NCBI GenBank assembly: GCA_045595785.1
Contig: JAZOBE010000048.1
Coordinates: 1-64,000 of the forward strand
Direction: 5' to 3'
From: SFLA01 sp045595785
GTDB lineage: Bacteria; Bacillota; Clostridia; Oscillospirales; CAG-382
DNA length: 64,000 nucleotides
Of the stretch, positions 1 to 8,760 are shown in pieces. Under the pieces are notes generated by a model that saw only the letters and a program-made list of their open reading frames with translations, was not told the origin of the DNA and did no database searches. Position numbers and translations under genes: made by a program. Numbering within the stretch: the first letter of the stretch is position 1; every line of letters starts with the position of its first letter.

Positions 1-1701
1 TTAAGCCAACAATTCCTTTATCTTTGCCAAAGCGTCTGCTTCTTTTACGTTTACCTTCACCGTCTTATCACGGGTGGAGATTTCTATCTCACCGTTATCC
101 ACGTTTTTGGGGCTTACGATAGCGCGGACGGGAACGCCGAACAGGTCTGCATCCGAGAACATAAAGCCTGCGGAAACGGGTCTGTCGTCATAAAGCACTT
201 CGATACCTGCGTTTTCAAGGTCGCGCACCAGCTTATCCGCACATTCCTTAACAGCCTGCTCGTCTGCACGGAGAGCGCAAACCTCAACCTGCCAGGGAGC
301 AACGGACTTGGGCCAGATAGGACCGAAGTTATCACGGTTTTCCTGACAAATACAAGCGCAGAGTCTGCCTACGCCGATACCGTAACAGCCCATAATAGGT
401 GTCTGCTGTTCGCCGTTTTCATCGGAATATCTGAGACCCATAACCTGGGAATATTTGGTGCCGAGCTGGAAGATATTACCGATCTCAACGCCCTTTTTGA
501 TCTTCAAGCTTCTTCTGCCGCAATTAGGGCAGATACCGCCGGAAACCGCCTTTGCAACGGAAACGTATTCAACACCCTCAACGTCTCTTTCAAGGTCAAG
601 ACCGGTATAGTGATAATCCGCCTTGTTGGCGCCGCAAACCAGATTGTGAGCGCCCTTGAGAGATGCGTCGTAAACCACCTTAACGTCCTTGCTTATGCCA
701 ACGGGGCCGATAAATCCTGCGGTAAGCAGATTTTCATCAATATCAACAGCAGGGTGGATCTCCTTGCCCAGATAGTTGCGGAGCTTGGTCTCGTTAACCT
801 CAAGGTCGCCGCGGATAAACACTACCACGTGGCTGTCGTCCTCGTTAACACGGTAAACCACCGCCTTGCAGAAATACTTTGCCTTTCTGCCAACCTTGCC
901 GCAAAGCTGGTCTATAGTCTTTATATCGGGAGTATATATCTCGGAAAGTGCTTCGGCAGGATACTTTTCGTCGTTTACGATAATGCTGTCTGCCGCTTCC
1001 ATATTGGAACGGTAATCACAATCGTCACAGATAACCAGAGTGTCCTCACCAATATCGGTAAGCAGCATAAACTCGTGGCTGACCTTGCCGCCCATCATAC
1101 CGGAATCCGACTTAACGGCAACAACGTTCTTAAGGCCGCAGCGTGCGAAGATACGCTCGTATGCCTTATAGCATCTTTCGTAATATGCTTCCAAGTCCTC
1201 CTGAGTGGTGTGGAAGGAGTATGCGTCCTTCATGGTGAATTCACGCACACGGATAAGACCGCCGCGTGCACGGGGCTCGTCACGGAACTTGGTCTGTATC
1301 TGGTATATCATAAAGGGATATTTGGTATAGGTCTGTGCGGTATCTCTTGCAAGCTGAACGGCAGCTTCCTCGTGGGTCATACCCAAAACCATATCGTTAC
1401 CGCCTCTGTCCTTAAAACGGAGCAGCTCGGAACCGATACTTTCAAATCTGCCGGACTCACGCCAGAGGGATGCAGGCATAACGACGGGGAACAAAACCTC
1501 CTGTCCGTCGATAGCGTCCATCTCCTGACGGATGATGTTTTCTATTTTGTTCATAATACGCTGTGCGGGGGTAAAAAGGGAATAAATACCGCTTCCCACC
1601 TGCTTGATATAACCGCCGCGCACCATAAGCGCCTGACTCTCTACAATACAATCTGCAGGAGCGTTTTTATAACGCTCACCCAATAATACGGATACCTTCA
1701 T
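1..1701 (-). CDS. proS: Prolyl-tRNA synthetase
   Basis: Charges tRNA-Pro with proline in the cytoplasm. The 566-residue protein matches the length of bacterial-type ProRS with an inserted editing (INS) domain between class II motifs 2 and 3. Visible landmarks are the N-terminal LGERYKNAPADC start, motif 2 around FRDEPRARGGLIRVREF, the CDDCDYRSN start of the insertion, motif 3 GCYGIGVGRL and a C-terminal anticodon-binding domain. ATG follows an AAGGAG site. The stop codon falls exactly at the window edge, so the gene is complete. Its leader is about 115 nt and shows no T-box motif. It is divergent from the surface protein at 1893. Confidence 0.97.
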   Translation of the reverse strand: MKVSVLLGERYKNAPADCIVESQALMVRGGYIKQVGSGIYSLFTPAQRIMNKIENIIRQEMDAIDGQEVLFPVVMPASLWRESGRFESIGSELLRFKDRGGNDMVLGMTHEEAAVQLARDTAQTYTKYPFMIYQIQTKFRDEPRARGGLIRVREFTMKDAYSFHTTQEDLEAYYERCYKAYERIFARCGLKNVVAVKSDSGMMGGKVSHEFMLLTDIGEDTLVICDDCDYRSNMEAADSIIVNDEKYPAEALSEIYTPDIKTIDQLCGKVGRKAKYFCKAVVYRVNEDDSHVVVFIRGDLEVNETKLRNYLGKEIHPAVDIDENLLTAGFIGPVGISKDVKVVYDASLKGAHNLVCGANKADYHYTGLDLERDVEGVEYVSVAKAVSGGICPNCGRRSLKIKKGVEIGNIFQLGTKYSQVMGLRYSDENGEQQTPIMGCYGIGVGRLCACICQENRDNFGPIWPKSVAPWQVEVCALRADEQAVKECADKLVRDLENAGIEVLYDDRPVSAGFMFSDADLFGVPVRAIVSPKNVDNGEIEISTRDKTVKVNVKEADALAKIKELLA

Positions 1702-1773
1702 GTACTATCCATCTCCTTAATAACGAAATTCGTTACGTATTTATTACATTTTAATGAATTTTACTGTTTTGTC

Positions 1774-1802
1774 TTGAAAATTTAACAGTTATCATATATA
1801 AT
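1774..1802 (+). promoter_or_regulatory. Promoter for surface protein gene
   Basis: TTGAAA at 1774-1779, a 17-bp spacer, then TATAAT at 1797-1802. The predicted start is near 1809, giving an 85-nt leader before the gene at 1893. The promoter lies inside the proS leader. Confidence 0.7.
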
Positions 1803-1824
1803 AACGTAAGTTACTTTGGAAGTA

Positions 1825-1853
1825 AGTATATCAAAACAAAACGTTAAAGTCAA
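1825..1853 (-). promoter_or_regulatory. Promoter for proS
   Basis: On the minus strand TTGACT (1853-1848), a 17-bp spacer and TATACT (1830-1825). The predicted start is near 1818. It faces the plus-strand promoter at 1774-1802, so the two transcripts would overlap by about 10 nt. A near-perfect palindrome (TAACGAA, one base, TTCGTTA) lies at about 1722-1736 in the proS leader. Confidence 0.7.
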
Positions 1854-1892
1854 GCGTTGATAAAAAACACTGAACATAAAGGAGAAAAAATA

Positions 1893-4208
1893 ATGTCTGT
1901 TCGTAAACTGACTGCCCTTTTAATGGCAGTAATAATAGTTTTTACGCTGGTTCCCTTTGCGGTTTTGGCTGAAACGAGCGACGAGGAAAACAGCACTGTA
2001 GTTGAGGACACCTCCTCCCCCGAGGTAAGTGAGCCCGAAGTGAGCGAGCCCGAAGCGAGTGAGCCTGAGACAAGCGAGCCCGAGACAAGCGAACCTGCGG
2101 TTGAGGATCTTACGGTTACCGTATTCTGCGGTACCGGCGGAAGCTATACTCTTACCAGCACAAACGGCTCCCGTCCCTCCAAGCACGAGTATTTTTACGT
2201 TACCGGTGACACGGCTGTGCTTACCGTTGAGTCTGAGGACGGATACGTTGTTGACAAGGTAGTGGTTGACGGCAACGAGATCACCGCGGTTGACGGTGAG
2301 TATACCTTTAACGTAAACGGAAACTATGACGTAGCGATTTCCTTCAGAGCAGTTACTACATACACCATCACCGTTGAGTGTATGGATACCGACGGAAACA
2401 CCGTTCAGGGTGTATACTTCAAGGTTAACGGCAGTCTTTACGTCGGCACCACCGCAAGATTGGAAGAAAACACCGATTTTACCATTGAGTTTGTTCCCGC
2501 ACCCGGTTACGCTATCAAGCAGACCAGATATTTTACCGGCACCAGATATATGGATATCGACAATCCTCACGAGGATAAGCTGGTTGAGAACACCGGTTAC
2601 CTTGTAGTTGTTGAGGCGCTGGAGACATATAAAGCAACCGTTACCGTAGGCGAGAACGGTTCCGTTAAGCTTAACGGAATGAACGCTTCCGGTGAGACCG
2701 TGGTTGCAAAGGGCGTTTCCTCCACTATCGACCTTGTTCCTGCAGAAGGATATATGGTTGACAAGCTGATCGTCAACGGCGAAGAGGTTAAGGTTGTTAA
2801 CAACAGCTACACCTTTACTCCCGAAGAGGACGTTACCATTGAAGCAACCTTTACCGAAAAGGTTGATTACTGCAAGATCACTCTTTCTATCGGCGCAGGC
2901 GGCGGAATTTCCGTTAAGGATGAGCTGTACGAGATAGAAAACAACAAATACATTTACGTTCCCGTTGGTGAGAGCATTACTCTGGTATTTGAGCCTCACA
3001 TCAACTACGAGGTAAACACCGTTAAGGTAAGCGGCAAGACCGTTAAGCTGGGTGAAGAAAACGAGTTCACCATTGAGTGTACCGATACTGCGGCAACCGT
3101 TTCCGCAACCTTTAAGTCCACCGAGGAAAACAACGAGAACACCTACACCATTACCGCATACGCTTCCGGCGGCGGCACCATTACCCCCACCGGCGCAAAC
3201 GAGGTTAAGGAAGGCGAATCTCTTGAGTTCGTTATTACCCCCAACGAGGGTTATGAGGTTTATTCCGTTACCGTTGACGGCGAGGAGGTTTCACTCACCG
3301 GCGGTAAGTACGTTTTCGAAAACGTATCCACCAACTCCGTAATCAACGTAACCTTCAAGAAGGCTGCTGCTACCGATACCGCTATCACGGTTGAGGATAT
3401 TGACTGGACCGCAGAGGTTATCAGCATTGACGTTTCCGAAAAGACCAAGATATCTACCGATATTTTCGCAAAGGCTGCTGACAATTATCCCACCAAGCAG
3501 ATAGTTATTACCGACAGTGAGTTTACCGTTATCATTCCTGCGGCAAGCGGATTCCGCCCCGAGGGTGAGACTGTTACCTTTGAGTTTATCCGTAACGGAA
3601 GCGCAAACTTCGCCGCTATCCGTGAGGCTGTAAGCATTGAATATCCCGGCGCAAATATGGTTACCGTTCTTTGTGACGCGCCCGCACTTCCCGCAGGCAC
3701 GGTTGTTGAATTGTTCCTTGGCGCTGAGTTTGCAGGTGCGACCCTTATGCCTGCCGAATACCTTTCCGGCGCAGTTAACACCTTGGGTGATAACATTGAG
3801 TCTGACGAAAAGGGTTGGGTAAAGGTTAATTATTCCAACGAAAACGATCTGGTGTTTGTTGAAATGGCGGCAGACAAGGTTACTCTGACCATAACCTACA
3901 ACACCGAATGCGGTACTGTTGATCCCTCCGGCACCATCAAGGTGAACAAGGGTGAGACCAAGACCTTCACCGTTACTCCCAACGAGGGTTATAAGGTTGC
4001 AAAGGTAACCGTTGACGGACAGGAGATACAGATTAGCGGAACCGGCGTTTATTCCATTACTATGGATGCCGACCACACCGTTACCGTTGTTTTTGAGGCT
4101 CCTTCCCGTGTTAACGTTGGTCTTATAGTTGCGTTGGTTATCATCGCAGTTTGTCTGGTTGGCGGTGCGGCGGTGTTTGTAGTCCGTTGGCGCAAAAACC
4201 AGTTTTAA
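1893..4208 (+). CDS. InlB-repeat surface protein with C-terminal membrane anchor
   Basis: Predicted exported, membrane-anchored surface protein of 771 residues. The ATG at 1893 follows AAAGGAG; an in-frame upstream ATG lacks such a site. Domains in order: signal peptide (about 1-27, ending near AVLAETS), an acidic Glu-Pro-Ser-rich linker built from repeated EVSEPE-like units, then at least five units of the divergent InlB B-repeat type (GGxIxPxG, NEGYEVxxVxVDG, MDADHTVTVVFE patterns), and a final transmembrane helix (about 742-765) followed by the short basic tail RWRKNQF. No LPXTG-like motif precedes the helix, so anchoring is probably by the helix itself. Ligand unknown. The linker chemistry matches the other surface proteins here and the transglutaminase protein at 22622. 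Confidence 0.85.
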   Translation: MSVRKLTALLMAVIIVFTLVPFAVLAETSDEENSTVVEDTSSPEVSEPEVSEPEASEPETSEPETSEPAVEDLTVTVFCGTGGSYTLTSTNGSRPSKHEYFYVTGDTAVLTVESEDGYVVDKVVVDGNEITAVDGEYTFNVNGNYDVAISFRAVTTYTITVECMDTDGNTVQGVYFKVNGSLYVGTTARLEENTDFTIEFVPAPGYAIKQTRYFTGTRYMDIDNPHEDKLVENTGYLVVVEALETYKATVTVGENGSVKLNGMNASGETVVAKGVSSTIDLVPAEGYMVDKLIVNGEEVKVVNNSYTFTPEEDVTIEATFTEKVDYCKITLSIGAGGGISVKDELYEIENNKYIYVPVGESITLVFEPHINYEVNTVKVSGKTVKLGEENEFTIECTDTAATVSATFKSTEENNENTYTITAYASGGGTITPTGANEVKEGESLEFVITPNEGYEVYSVTVDGEEVSLTGGKYVFENVSTNSVINVTFKKAAATDTAITVEDIDWTAEVISIDVSEKTKISTDIFAKAADNYPTKQIVITDSEFTVIIPAASGFRPEGETVTFEFIRNGSANFAAIREAVSIEYPGANMVTVLCDAPALPAGTVVELFLGAEFAGATLMPAEYLSGAVNTLGDNIESDEKGWVKVNYSNENDLVFVEMAADKVTLTITYNTECGTVDPSGTIKVNKGETKTFTVTPNEGYKVAKVTVDGQEIQISGTGVYSITMDADHTVTVVFEAPSRVNVGLIVALVIIAVCLVGGAAVFVVRWRKNQF

Positions 4209-4254
4209 TGGGATTATTTAACACAGAACGAAACGCAAAATATTAATACCGTAA

Positions 4255-4432
4255 TTAGAAATGCGAGAGGTTGTAATATATCTCTCGCATTGTTGTTTTT
4301 GTTTGGTAGGAATTTGTCGGGAACAAATTCCTTTTATTCTTGCGTTTCTAAACGCTTTTACCTTTTCACCCCACGAATTCCGGTCGCATTTGCAGGGGCC
4401 CCGAAAACTTCGCCAGCCGTAGATTAATACTC
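4255..4432. repeat. Composite hairpin repeat, copy D (between convergent genes)
   Basis: The spacer between the convergent genes ending at 4208 and 4487 contains four recognisable parts: a 9-bp hairpin (ATGCGAGAG at 4261-4269, CTCTCGCAT at 4282-4290) followed by T-rich sequence; a second hairpin (GGAATTTGT/ACAAATTCC, 4309-4331) followed by TTTT; a degenerate GC-clamped unit (about 4367-4404); and a block at 4407-4432 that is the reverse complement of the GTAATCTACGG-type block in copies at 11.9 and 48.3 kb. The hairpins probably terminate transcription from both sides. Confidence 0.7.
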
Positions 4433-4486
4433 TGCATCAAAACACTCGTCGTTTGTTTTTTACATTTTTAGGAGTGCCGCTGCGGT

Positions 4487-4906
4487 TTAATTTGTTTCCG
4501 CTATATTGATTACACGCTTATTTTTCTTTTTAGCCATCTCGTAAAACTGCGCTGCACCACCTGCCGAGCATTTTATATAAGACACAACACAATCGCTGTT
4601 ATCCAGCATCCATTTGTTGCGCGCGCTGATAGCAAACCTTGGCGGTACTGTCTCCATGCCTTCCGGAAACACCGTGTTCTCTTCTTGAGGCGACCGAAGC
4701 AAATACGCCAACACTACAAAGAATGAAATATGCTCATATCTTTCCTTTAACTTTTTTAATGCCTTCAAAACCAGCTTATCAAAATCACCCTGATTGCCGA
4801 CGTAAAACCGCACCGCTCCGTTCTCAACCAATTCATTCAACACCGTTTCAAGACGCAATTCAATATTTTCCGTAATTAAACTGTGCCCAAAAAATGTAAC
4901 TGTCAT
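4487..4906 (-). CDS. SLOG-family (DUF1273-like) protein
   Basis: 139-residue cytoplasmic protein. It starts MTVTFFGHS after AGGAGGAG; the upstream in-frame extension is non-conserved in character. The pattern GHS..., FYVGNQGDFDKLV, RFAISARNKWML and GGAAQF matches small Rossmann-like SLOG proteins, a superfamily that binds nucleotide-derived ligands. That family assignment is by recall. The exact ligand is unknown. It is divergent from an XRE regulator at 5014, which may control both genes. Confidence 0.75.
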   Translation of the reverse strand: MTVTFFGHSLITENIELRLETVLNELVENGAVRFYVGNQGDFDKLVLKALKKLKERYEHISFFVVLAYLLRSPQEENTVFPEGMETVPPRFAISARNKWMLDNSDCVVSYIKCSAGGAAQFYEMAKKKNKRVINIAETN

Positions 4907-4921
4907 TGTTTTCTCCTCCTT

Positions 4922-4973
4922 TGCACCTATATAAGTGCATAAATATAATAACAGCAAATTATAATATTGTCAA
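4922..4973 (-). promoter_or_regulatory. Promoter with overlapping inverted repeat (candidate operator)
   Basis: Minus-strand TTGACA (4973-4968), 17-bp spacer, TATTAT (4950-4945), start near 4938. An inverted repeat TGCAC/GTGCA (about 4922-4939) overlaps the start and is a natural candidate operator for the adjacent XRE repressor. A plus-strand TATAAT at 4960-4965 without a clear -35 could serve the XRE gene. Confidence 0.6.
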
Positions 4974-5013
4974 AGGATTTGTTCTTAAATCGGAACAAAA
5001 AGGAGGCTTGGCA

Positions 5014-5241
5014 ATGAACGCGGAGACCGAGCGGAAAATAGGCGAAAACATTAAAAAACTAAGATTGCAGGCAGGCATGACGCAGGAGACACTTTCTGCC
5101 AAGCTACAGCTGGCAGGCTGTGACATTACACGAAGCTCTGTGGCAAAAATCGAAGTTGGTCAAAGACACCTTTATGCTGACGAGATCATACTGATTAAAA
5201 ACATTTTGGATGTAAGCTACGACGAAATATTCAACGTATAA
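5014..5241 (+). CDS. XRE-family helix-turn-helix regulator
   Basis: 75-residue DNA-binding protein that consists almost only of a Cro/C1-type domain: GENIKKLRLQAGMTQETLSAK, then TRSSVAKIEVGQRHLYADE, with the recognition helix in the second segment. ATG at 5014 follows AAAAAGGAGG. With no other domain it is probably a simple dimeric repressor. The divergent arrangement with the SLOG gene, and the inverted repeat over that gene's start site, suggest local autoregulation (inference). Confidence 0.85.
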   Translation: MNAETERKIGENIKKLRLQAGMTQETLSAKLQLAGCDITRSSVAKIEVGQRHLYADEIILIKNILDVSYDEIFNV

Positions 5242-5304
5242 CCGCAGACGGCGTTTGTCCTCCGCGGTTTTTGTTATCTCCCCTTACGGCAACCGATGCT
5301 TTTA

Positions 5305-5333
5305 TTGACTAATATTAAAATGTATGATATAAT
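5305..5333 (+). promoter_or_regulatory. Promoter for zinc-ribbon OB-fold membrane protein
   Basis: TTGACT at 5305-5310, 17-bp spacer, TATAAT at 5328-5333, with the start near 5340, 25 nt before the ATG. Confidence 0.7.
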
Positions 5334-5364
5334 TAACAAAACCACGAAAGGACGGTACGAATTT

Positions 5365-6132
5365 ATGGGAAGACTTATGGGTTCTTATGCGGACGAGGAA
5401 GAGCTTGACCGACCGGATTTGAATAAATGTCCCGATTGCAACTGCTTTTTTGGGGGAGACAACTGTCCGCTGTGCGGAAAGGAATGCCCCGAGAATATGC
5501 GCGCAGGCAACCGTCCTGCCGTTAAAAAGAAAAAGAAAAAAGAATCCTATCAACGCACCCGCTTTGTGGAGTGGTACCATTCTTGGTGGTTTATAGCTCT
5601 TATGATGGTGGTGTTTCCCATTGCGGGAATCATCCTGCTTGCCACAAGCCCCCACAAAAAATGGATAAAGATACTTGTTATCTGCCTTGCGGTATCCTAT
5701 ATGCTGTTTTCCTCCTTCGGCGTGGGACCGCTTATATCAAAAGTATCATCTCTTTTGGATAATCCCGTTAACACACGGCTTTCCGAAAGTGAATATATCG
5801 CCTCCTGCGAGACAGTCGACCCCGAGGAGTTTTACCGTTCTTATGGATTTTATGAGGACAAATTCGTTTCCATGGAGCTGACGGTGCTTTGCAAGGCTGA
5901 GGGATATACGGGATATTATAACGAGAATACATATTACGTTTGTGTTGCCGAGGAGGGAGCGGATTATTACATTATAATCCGTGATTGTCTGCTTAATAAC
6001 AAGCAGAACTTTATTAAAGGCGACGTTATTACGGTCTACGGCGAGGTTGACGGTCAGACAGAAGTGTATACTGTCGATTACAGCAATTTCTCCGGTCCCT
6101 GCATAAATACAGCATACGCAAAAACAAAATAA
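5365..6132 (+). CDS. Zinc-ribbon membrane protein with C-terminal OB-like domain
   Basis: 255 residues, beginning MGRLMGSYADEEE after AAAGGACGG. The N-terminal cytoplasmic part holds a four-cysteine ribbon (CPDC near residue 20, CPLC and a further Cys about 15 later), then a run of lysines, two membrane helices (about 70-115), and an external C-terminal region. The C-terminal part (about 135-255) resembles tRNA_anti-like OB-fold domains found in Clostridial membrane proteins: EYIASCETVDPEEFYR..., then GDVITVYGEVDG. Function unknown. Monocistronic, with its own promoter and a strong terminator. Confidence 0.7.
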   Translation: MGRLMGSYADEEELDRPDLNKCPDCNCFFGGDNCPLCGKECPENMRAGNRPAVKKKKKKESYQRTRFVEWYHSWWFIALMMVVFPIAGIILLATSPHKKWIKILVICLAVSYMLFSSFGVGPLISKVSSLLDNPVNTRLSESEYIASCETVDPEEFYRSYGFYEDKFVSMELTVLCKAEGYTGYYNENTYYVCVAEEGADYYIIIRDCLLNNKQNFIKGDVITVYGEVDGQTEVYTVDYSNFSGPCINTAYAKTK

Positions 6133-6135
6133 ACC

Positions 6136-6170
6136 GATCCGCGTGAAAAACGCGGATCTTTTTCTTTTTT
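6136..6170 (+). terminator. Rho-independent terminator
   Basis: GATCCGCG (6136-6143) pairs with CGCGGATC (6151-6158) around a GAAAAA-type loop and is followed by a long T tract. Confidence 0.9.
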
Positions 6171-6257
6171 TAATAAAACTCAAACATTTCTTAAAAATAT
6201 TAAAAACAACCCCCGGGTATAATGAAGGCACAAAATCGAGAAGAGGAGATTACAAAA

Positions 6258-6476
6258 ATGTCTAAGTTCGCAGAAGCAAACGAAAAGATAGCCGAGGGCG
6301 TGGTTAAAGGTTATAAGAAGATCGAAAACGGCGTTGTAGAGGGCTACAAAAAGATAGAAACCGGTGCCGTTGAGGGCTTTAACAAGGTAAACGACAAGAT
6401 AATTGAAAAAGTATTTTCCAAGAACGGCGAAACCGTAGAGGAAACCAAAAACAGACTTTCCGCAAAGAAATCTTAA
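6258..6476 (+). CDS. Small amphipathic-repeat protein
   Basis: 72-residue protein with a start at MSKFAEANE after AGAGGAG. It contains an internal repeat of about 11 residues, (G)VVKGYKKIENG / VVEGYKKIETG / AVEGFNKVNDK, giving an amphipathic, charged helix without a membrane segment or signal. Similar short proteins are common in Clostridia next to membrane-stress genes (recollection, not a search). It is in line with the two-helix membrane protein at 6498, probably in one transcript; a TATAAT lies at 6218-6223. Function unknown. Confidence 0.65.
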   Translation: MSKFAEANEKIAEGVVKGYKKIENGVVEGYKKIETGAVEGFNKVNDKIIEKVFSKNGETVEETKNRLSAKKS

Positions 6477-6497
6477 ACAAAGAAAGAGGTAATTAAT

Positions 6498-6863
6498 ATG
6501 AACAAAAACGATCAGGAATTTCTCGTACAGAAGATCCGCACACAGTATACCGAAAAGGAACATACCGGTCTTGATGAGCTTAAGGCGTTGGATACAAAGG
6601 TTAAGCGTCCTGCCAACCTGTTTGCATATATCTTTGGAAGCGTTTCCGCAATTATTATGGGTAGCGGTATGAGCCTTGTTATGACCGATATCGGTGCGAC
6701 GATAGGTATTGCCGACCCTATGGTTCCCGGAATTGTTATCGGTATTGCGGGTATGCTTATGGCAATTGTCAATTATCCTATATACAAGGGAATTCTGGGC
6801 TCACGCCGCAAAAAGTATGCCGATAAGATCATCGCTCTAAGCAATAAAATCATAAAAGGCTAA
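6498..6863 (+). CDS. Two-helix membrane protein, paralogue of the 9627 gene
   Basis: 121 residues; ATG after AAAGAGGT. A charged N-terminal stretch is followed by two membrane helices (about 43-62 and 75-97) and a basic tail. The segment GSGMSLVMTDIG is nearly repeated in the product at 9627 (GTGMSLAMTDIG), and both end with a proline-tyrosine turn (YPIY) and a basic helix, so the two are paralogues. They bracket the two-component system at 7001-8760. Function unknown; a role in the same envelope response is inferred from position. Confidence 0.7.
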   Translation: MNKNDQEFLVQKIRTQYTEKEHTGLDELKALDTKVKRPANLFAYIFGSVSAIIMGSGMSLVMTDIGATIGIADPMVPGIVIGIAGMLMAIVNYPIYKGILGSRRKKYADKIIALSNKIIKG

Positions 6864-6881
6864 ACACCACTGCAAAAGTTA

Positions 6882-6913
6882 AGGCAACGCCGTTTTGACG
6901 TTGCCTCATTTTT
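6882..6913 (+). terminator. Rho-independent terminator
   Basis: AGGCAACG (6882-6889) and CGTTGCCT (6899-6906) form the stem; CATTTTT follows. Confidence 0.85.
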
Positions 6914-6942
6914 CTGAAAAACCCTTGAAACGCAAACAAAAC

Positions 6943-6971
6943 TTTAACATTTGTGTGTTATACTGTATAAT
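6943..6971 (+). promoter_or_regulatory. Promoter of two-component operon
   Basis: TTTAAC at 6943-6948, 17-bp spacer, TATAAT at 6966-6971; the start is predicted near 6978, 23 nt before the response-regulator ATG. Confidence 0.65.
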
Positions 6972-7000
6972 AGTTTATAGTAATCTGCGGAGGTAACGCC

Positions 7001-7672
7001 ATGTTTAAGATATTGATCGTTGAGGACGATAAGGAGCTGAACAAAACCGTCTGTTCGTTTTTGAATCACAGCGGATACGAGGCAACGGGATGTCTGAACG
7101 CAACAACGGCATACGACGCGCTTTATGAGAATATGTTTGACCTTATAGTTTCCGATATTATGATGCCGGGTGTTGACGGATTTGAGTTTGCTCGAAACGT
7201 CCGTGAGCTTAATGAGGATATCCCCATTCTGTTTATGACCGCCCGTGATGATATTGCATCAAAGCAACGCGGCTTCCGTATCGGCGTGGACGATTATATG
7301 GTAAAGCCCATTGACCTTGACGAGCTGTTTTTGCGTATCGGCGCGCTTCTCCGCCGTGCCAAGATCGCATCCAGCCGCAAGCTTGAGATCGGTTCTTTCC
7401 AAATGGATGCTGACGAGCATACGGCTTATCTCGGCGACGAAGAGATATCTCTCACCAACCGTGAGTTCAGTATTCTGTATAAGCTTCTGAGTTACCCCAA
7501 AAAGACCTTTACGAGAACGCAGCTTATGGACGAATTCTGGGATGCGGACACCGAAACCGCGCCCCGTGCCGTTGACGTATATATGACAAAGCTTCGCCAG
7601 AAGCTGTCTGACTGTGAGGATTTTGAAATCAAGACCGTTCACGGACTTGGCTACAAGGCGGTGATCAAGTGA
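7001..7672 (+). CDS. OmpR-family response regulator
   Basis: 223-residue transcription factor. The receiver domain (1-115) shows the acidic pair D9/D10, phospho-acceptor D52 in VSDIMMPG, T80 and K102. The C-terminal winged helix (about 128-223) contains LTNREFSILYKLL and a DNA-recognition segment ending VHGLGYKAVIK. GCGGAGGT precedes the ATG. It overlaps the kinase gene by GTGA, typical of a translationally coupled pair. The likely input is the kinase at 7669. Targets are unknown, though the flanking membrane genes are the obvious candidates. Confidence 0.95.
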   Translation: MFKILIVEDDKELNKTVCSFLNHSGYEATGCLNATTAYDALYENMFDLIVSDIMMPGVDGFEFARNVRELNEDIPILFMTARDDIASKQRGFRIGVDDYMVKPIDLDELFLRIGALLRRAKIASSRKLEIGSFQMDADEHTAYLGDEEISLTNREFSILYKLLSYPKKTFTRTQLMDEFWDADTETAPRAVDVYMTKLRQKLSDCEDFEIKTVHGLGYKAVIK

Positions 7673-8760
7673 AAAAGCCGACTATAAAAGGCGTGTTGGG
7701 ATCGGTAAGCAGCTTTTTGCTGTTTTTCTTAACGGTTGGATTTATCGTATCCTGCTGTATGATGCTGTTTGTAAGCATATTGGCGGAGACTATGGAGCTT
7801 ACACTCACTGCAGATAACATTGCCGCCGCAGCAAAGGTAACCTTCTGGAACGTAATTCTGATAACATTTCTTTTCAAATTTGCAGATTATATCCGCCGTA
7901 AAATAATGGTGGAGCGCCCTACCAAAATTATTACTGAAGCAACCGAAAAGATAATGTCGGGTGATTTTTCCGTTCGTATTCCTCCTATGCAAAGCTCCGG
8001 TGTTGAGGGCTTTAACAGTATCGCTATGGCAATTAACAAAATGGCAGAGGAATTGGGCGGCGTAGAAACCCTGCGTACGGATTTTATTGCCAACGTATCC
8101 CACGAAATGAAAACTCCCCTTGCAGTAATGCAAAACTACGGCACACTTTTGCAGGCGCCCGAATTAAGTGAGGAAAAGCGTATTGAGTATGCAAAAGGTG
8201 TAACCGACGGCTCCCGACGAATGGCGGATATGATGACGAATATCTTAAAGCTAAATCGTTTGGAGAACCAGCAGATTTATCCGCAGGCTACGGAATTCGA
8301 TTTGGGAGAACAGCTTTGCGAGTGCCTTTTGCAATATGAAAACGCGTGGGAAAAAGCAAACATTGAAATTGAGACTGATATTGCCGAGGATATAAAAGTA
8401 AAAGCAGACGCAGAATTGCTCAGCCACGTTTGGAATAACCTGTTCTCCAACGCATTTAAGTTTACGCCGTCGGGGGGAAAGGTAACGGTATCGCTTACCG
8501 CAACCAATCATCACGCCGTTGTAAAAGTAACCGATACGGGCTGCGGTATGACCGCCGAAGTAGGCGCGCACATATTTGAAAAGTTTTATCAGGGCGATAC
8601 CTCTCATTCCGTTCAGGGAAACGGCTTGGGACTTGCCCTTGTTAAAAGGGTTATTGATATTATGCAAGGCGAGATATCCGTGGAAAGCGCCGTGGGAAAA
8701 GGCTCTGCCTTTACCGTAAAAATACGGAGGGTCTGCGATGGACTGGAAAAGAATCGGTAA
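7669..8760 (+). CDS. Sensor histidine kinase with minimal external loop
   Basis: 363 residues, starting with GTG that overlaps the regulator's TGA. Two membrane helices (about 10-36 and 57-76) are separated by only about 20 residues, so a large extracellular sensor is absent. A HAMP-like linker (about 77-130) leads to the H box NVSHEMKTPLAV (H145), then N box NLFSNAFKF, G1 DTGCGM and G2 GNGLGLAL. Short-loop kinases in Firmicutes typically sense events in the membrane or act through a partner membrane protein. The polytopic protein encoded immediately downstream, overlapping by 23 nt, is the likely partner (inference). Confidence 0.93.
   Translation: MKKPTIKGVLGSVSSFLLFFLTVGFIVSCCMMLFVSILAETMELTLTADNIAAAAKVTFWNVILITFLFKFADYIRRKIMVERPTKIITEATEKIMSGDFSVRIPPMQSSGVEGFNSIAMAINKMAEELGGVETLRTDFIANVSHEMKTPLAVMQNYGTLLQAPELSEEKRIEYAKGVTDGSRRMADMMTNILKLNRLENQQIYPQATEFDLGEQLCECLLQYENAWEKANIEIETDIAEDIKVKADAELLSHVWNNLFSNAFKFTPSGGKVTVSLTATNHHAVVKVTDTGCGMTAEVGAHIFEKFYQGDTSHSVQGNGLGLALVKRVIDIMQGEISVESAVGKGSAFTVKIRRVCDGLEKNR

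Noticed and set aside
1702..1857. T-box leader before proS (and before hisS and aspS)
   Set aside because: The leaders are too short and lack the AGGGTGGNACCGCG core.
1893..4208. Sortase anchoring for the InlB-repeat protein
   Set aside because: No LPXTG-like motif precedes the last helix, and the basic tail is short; membrane anchoring is simpler.
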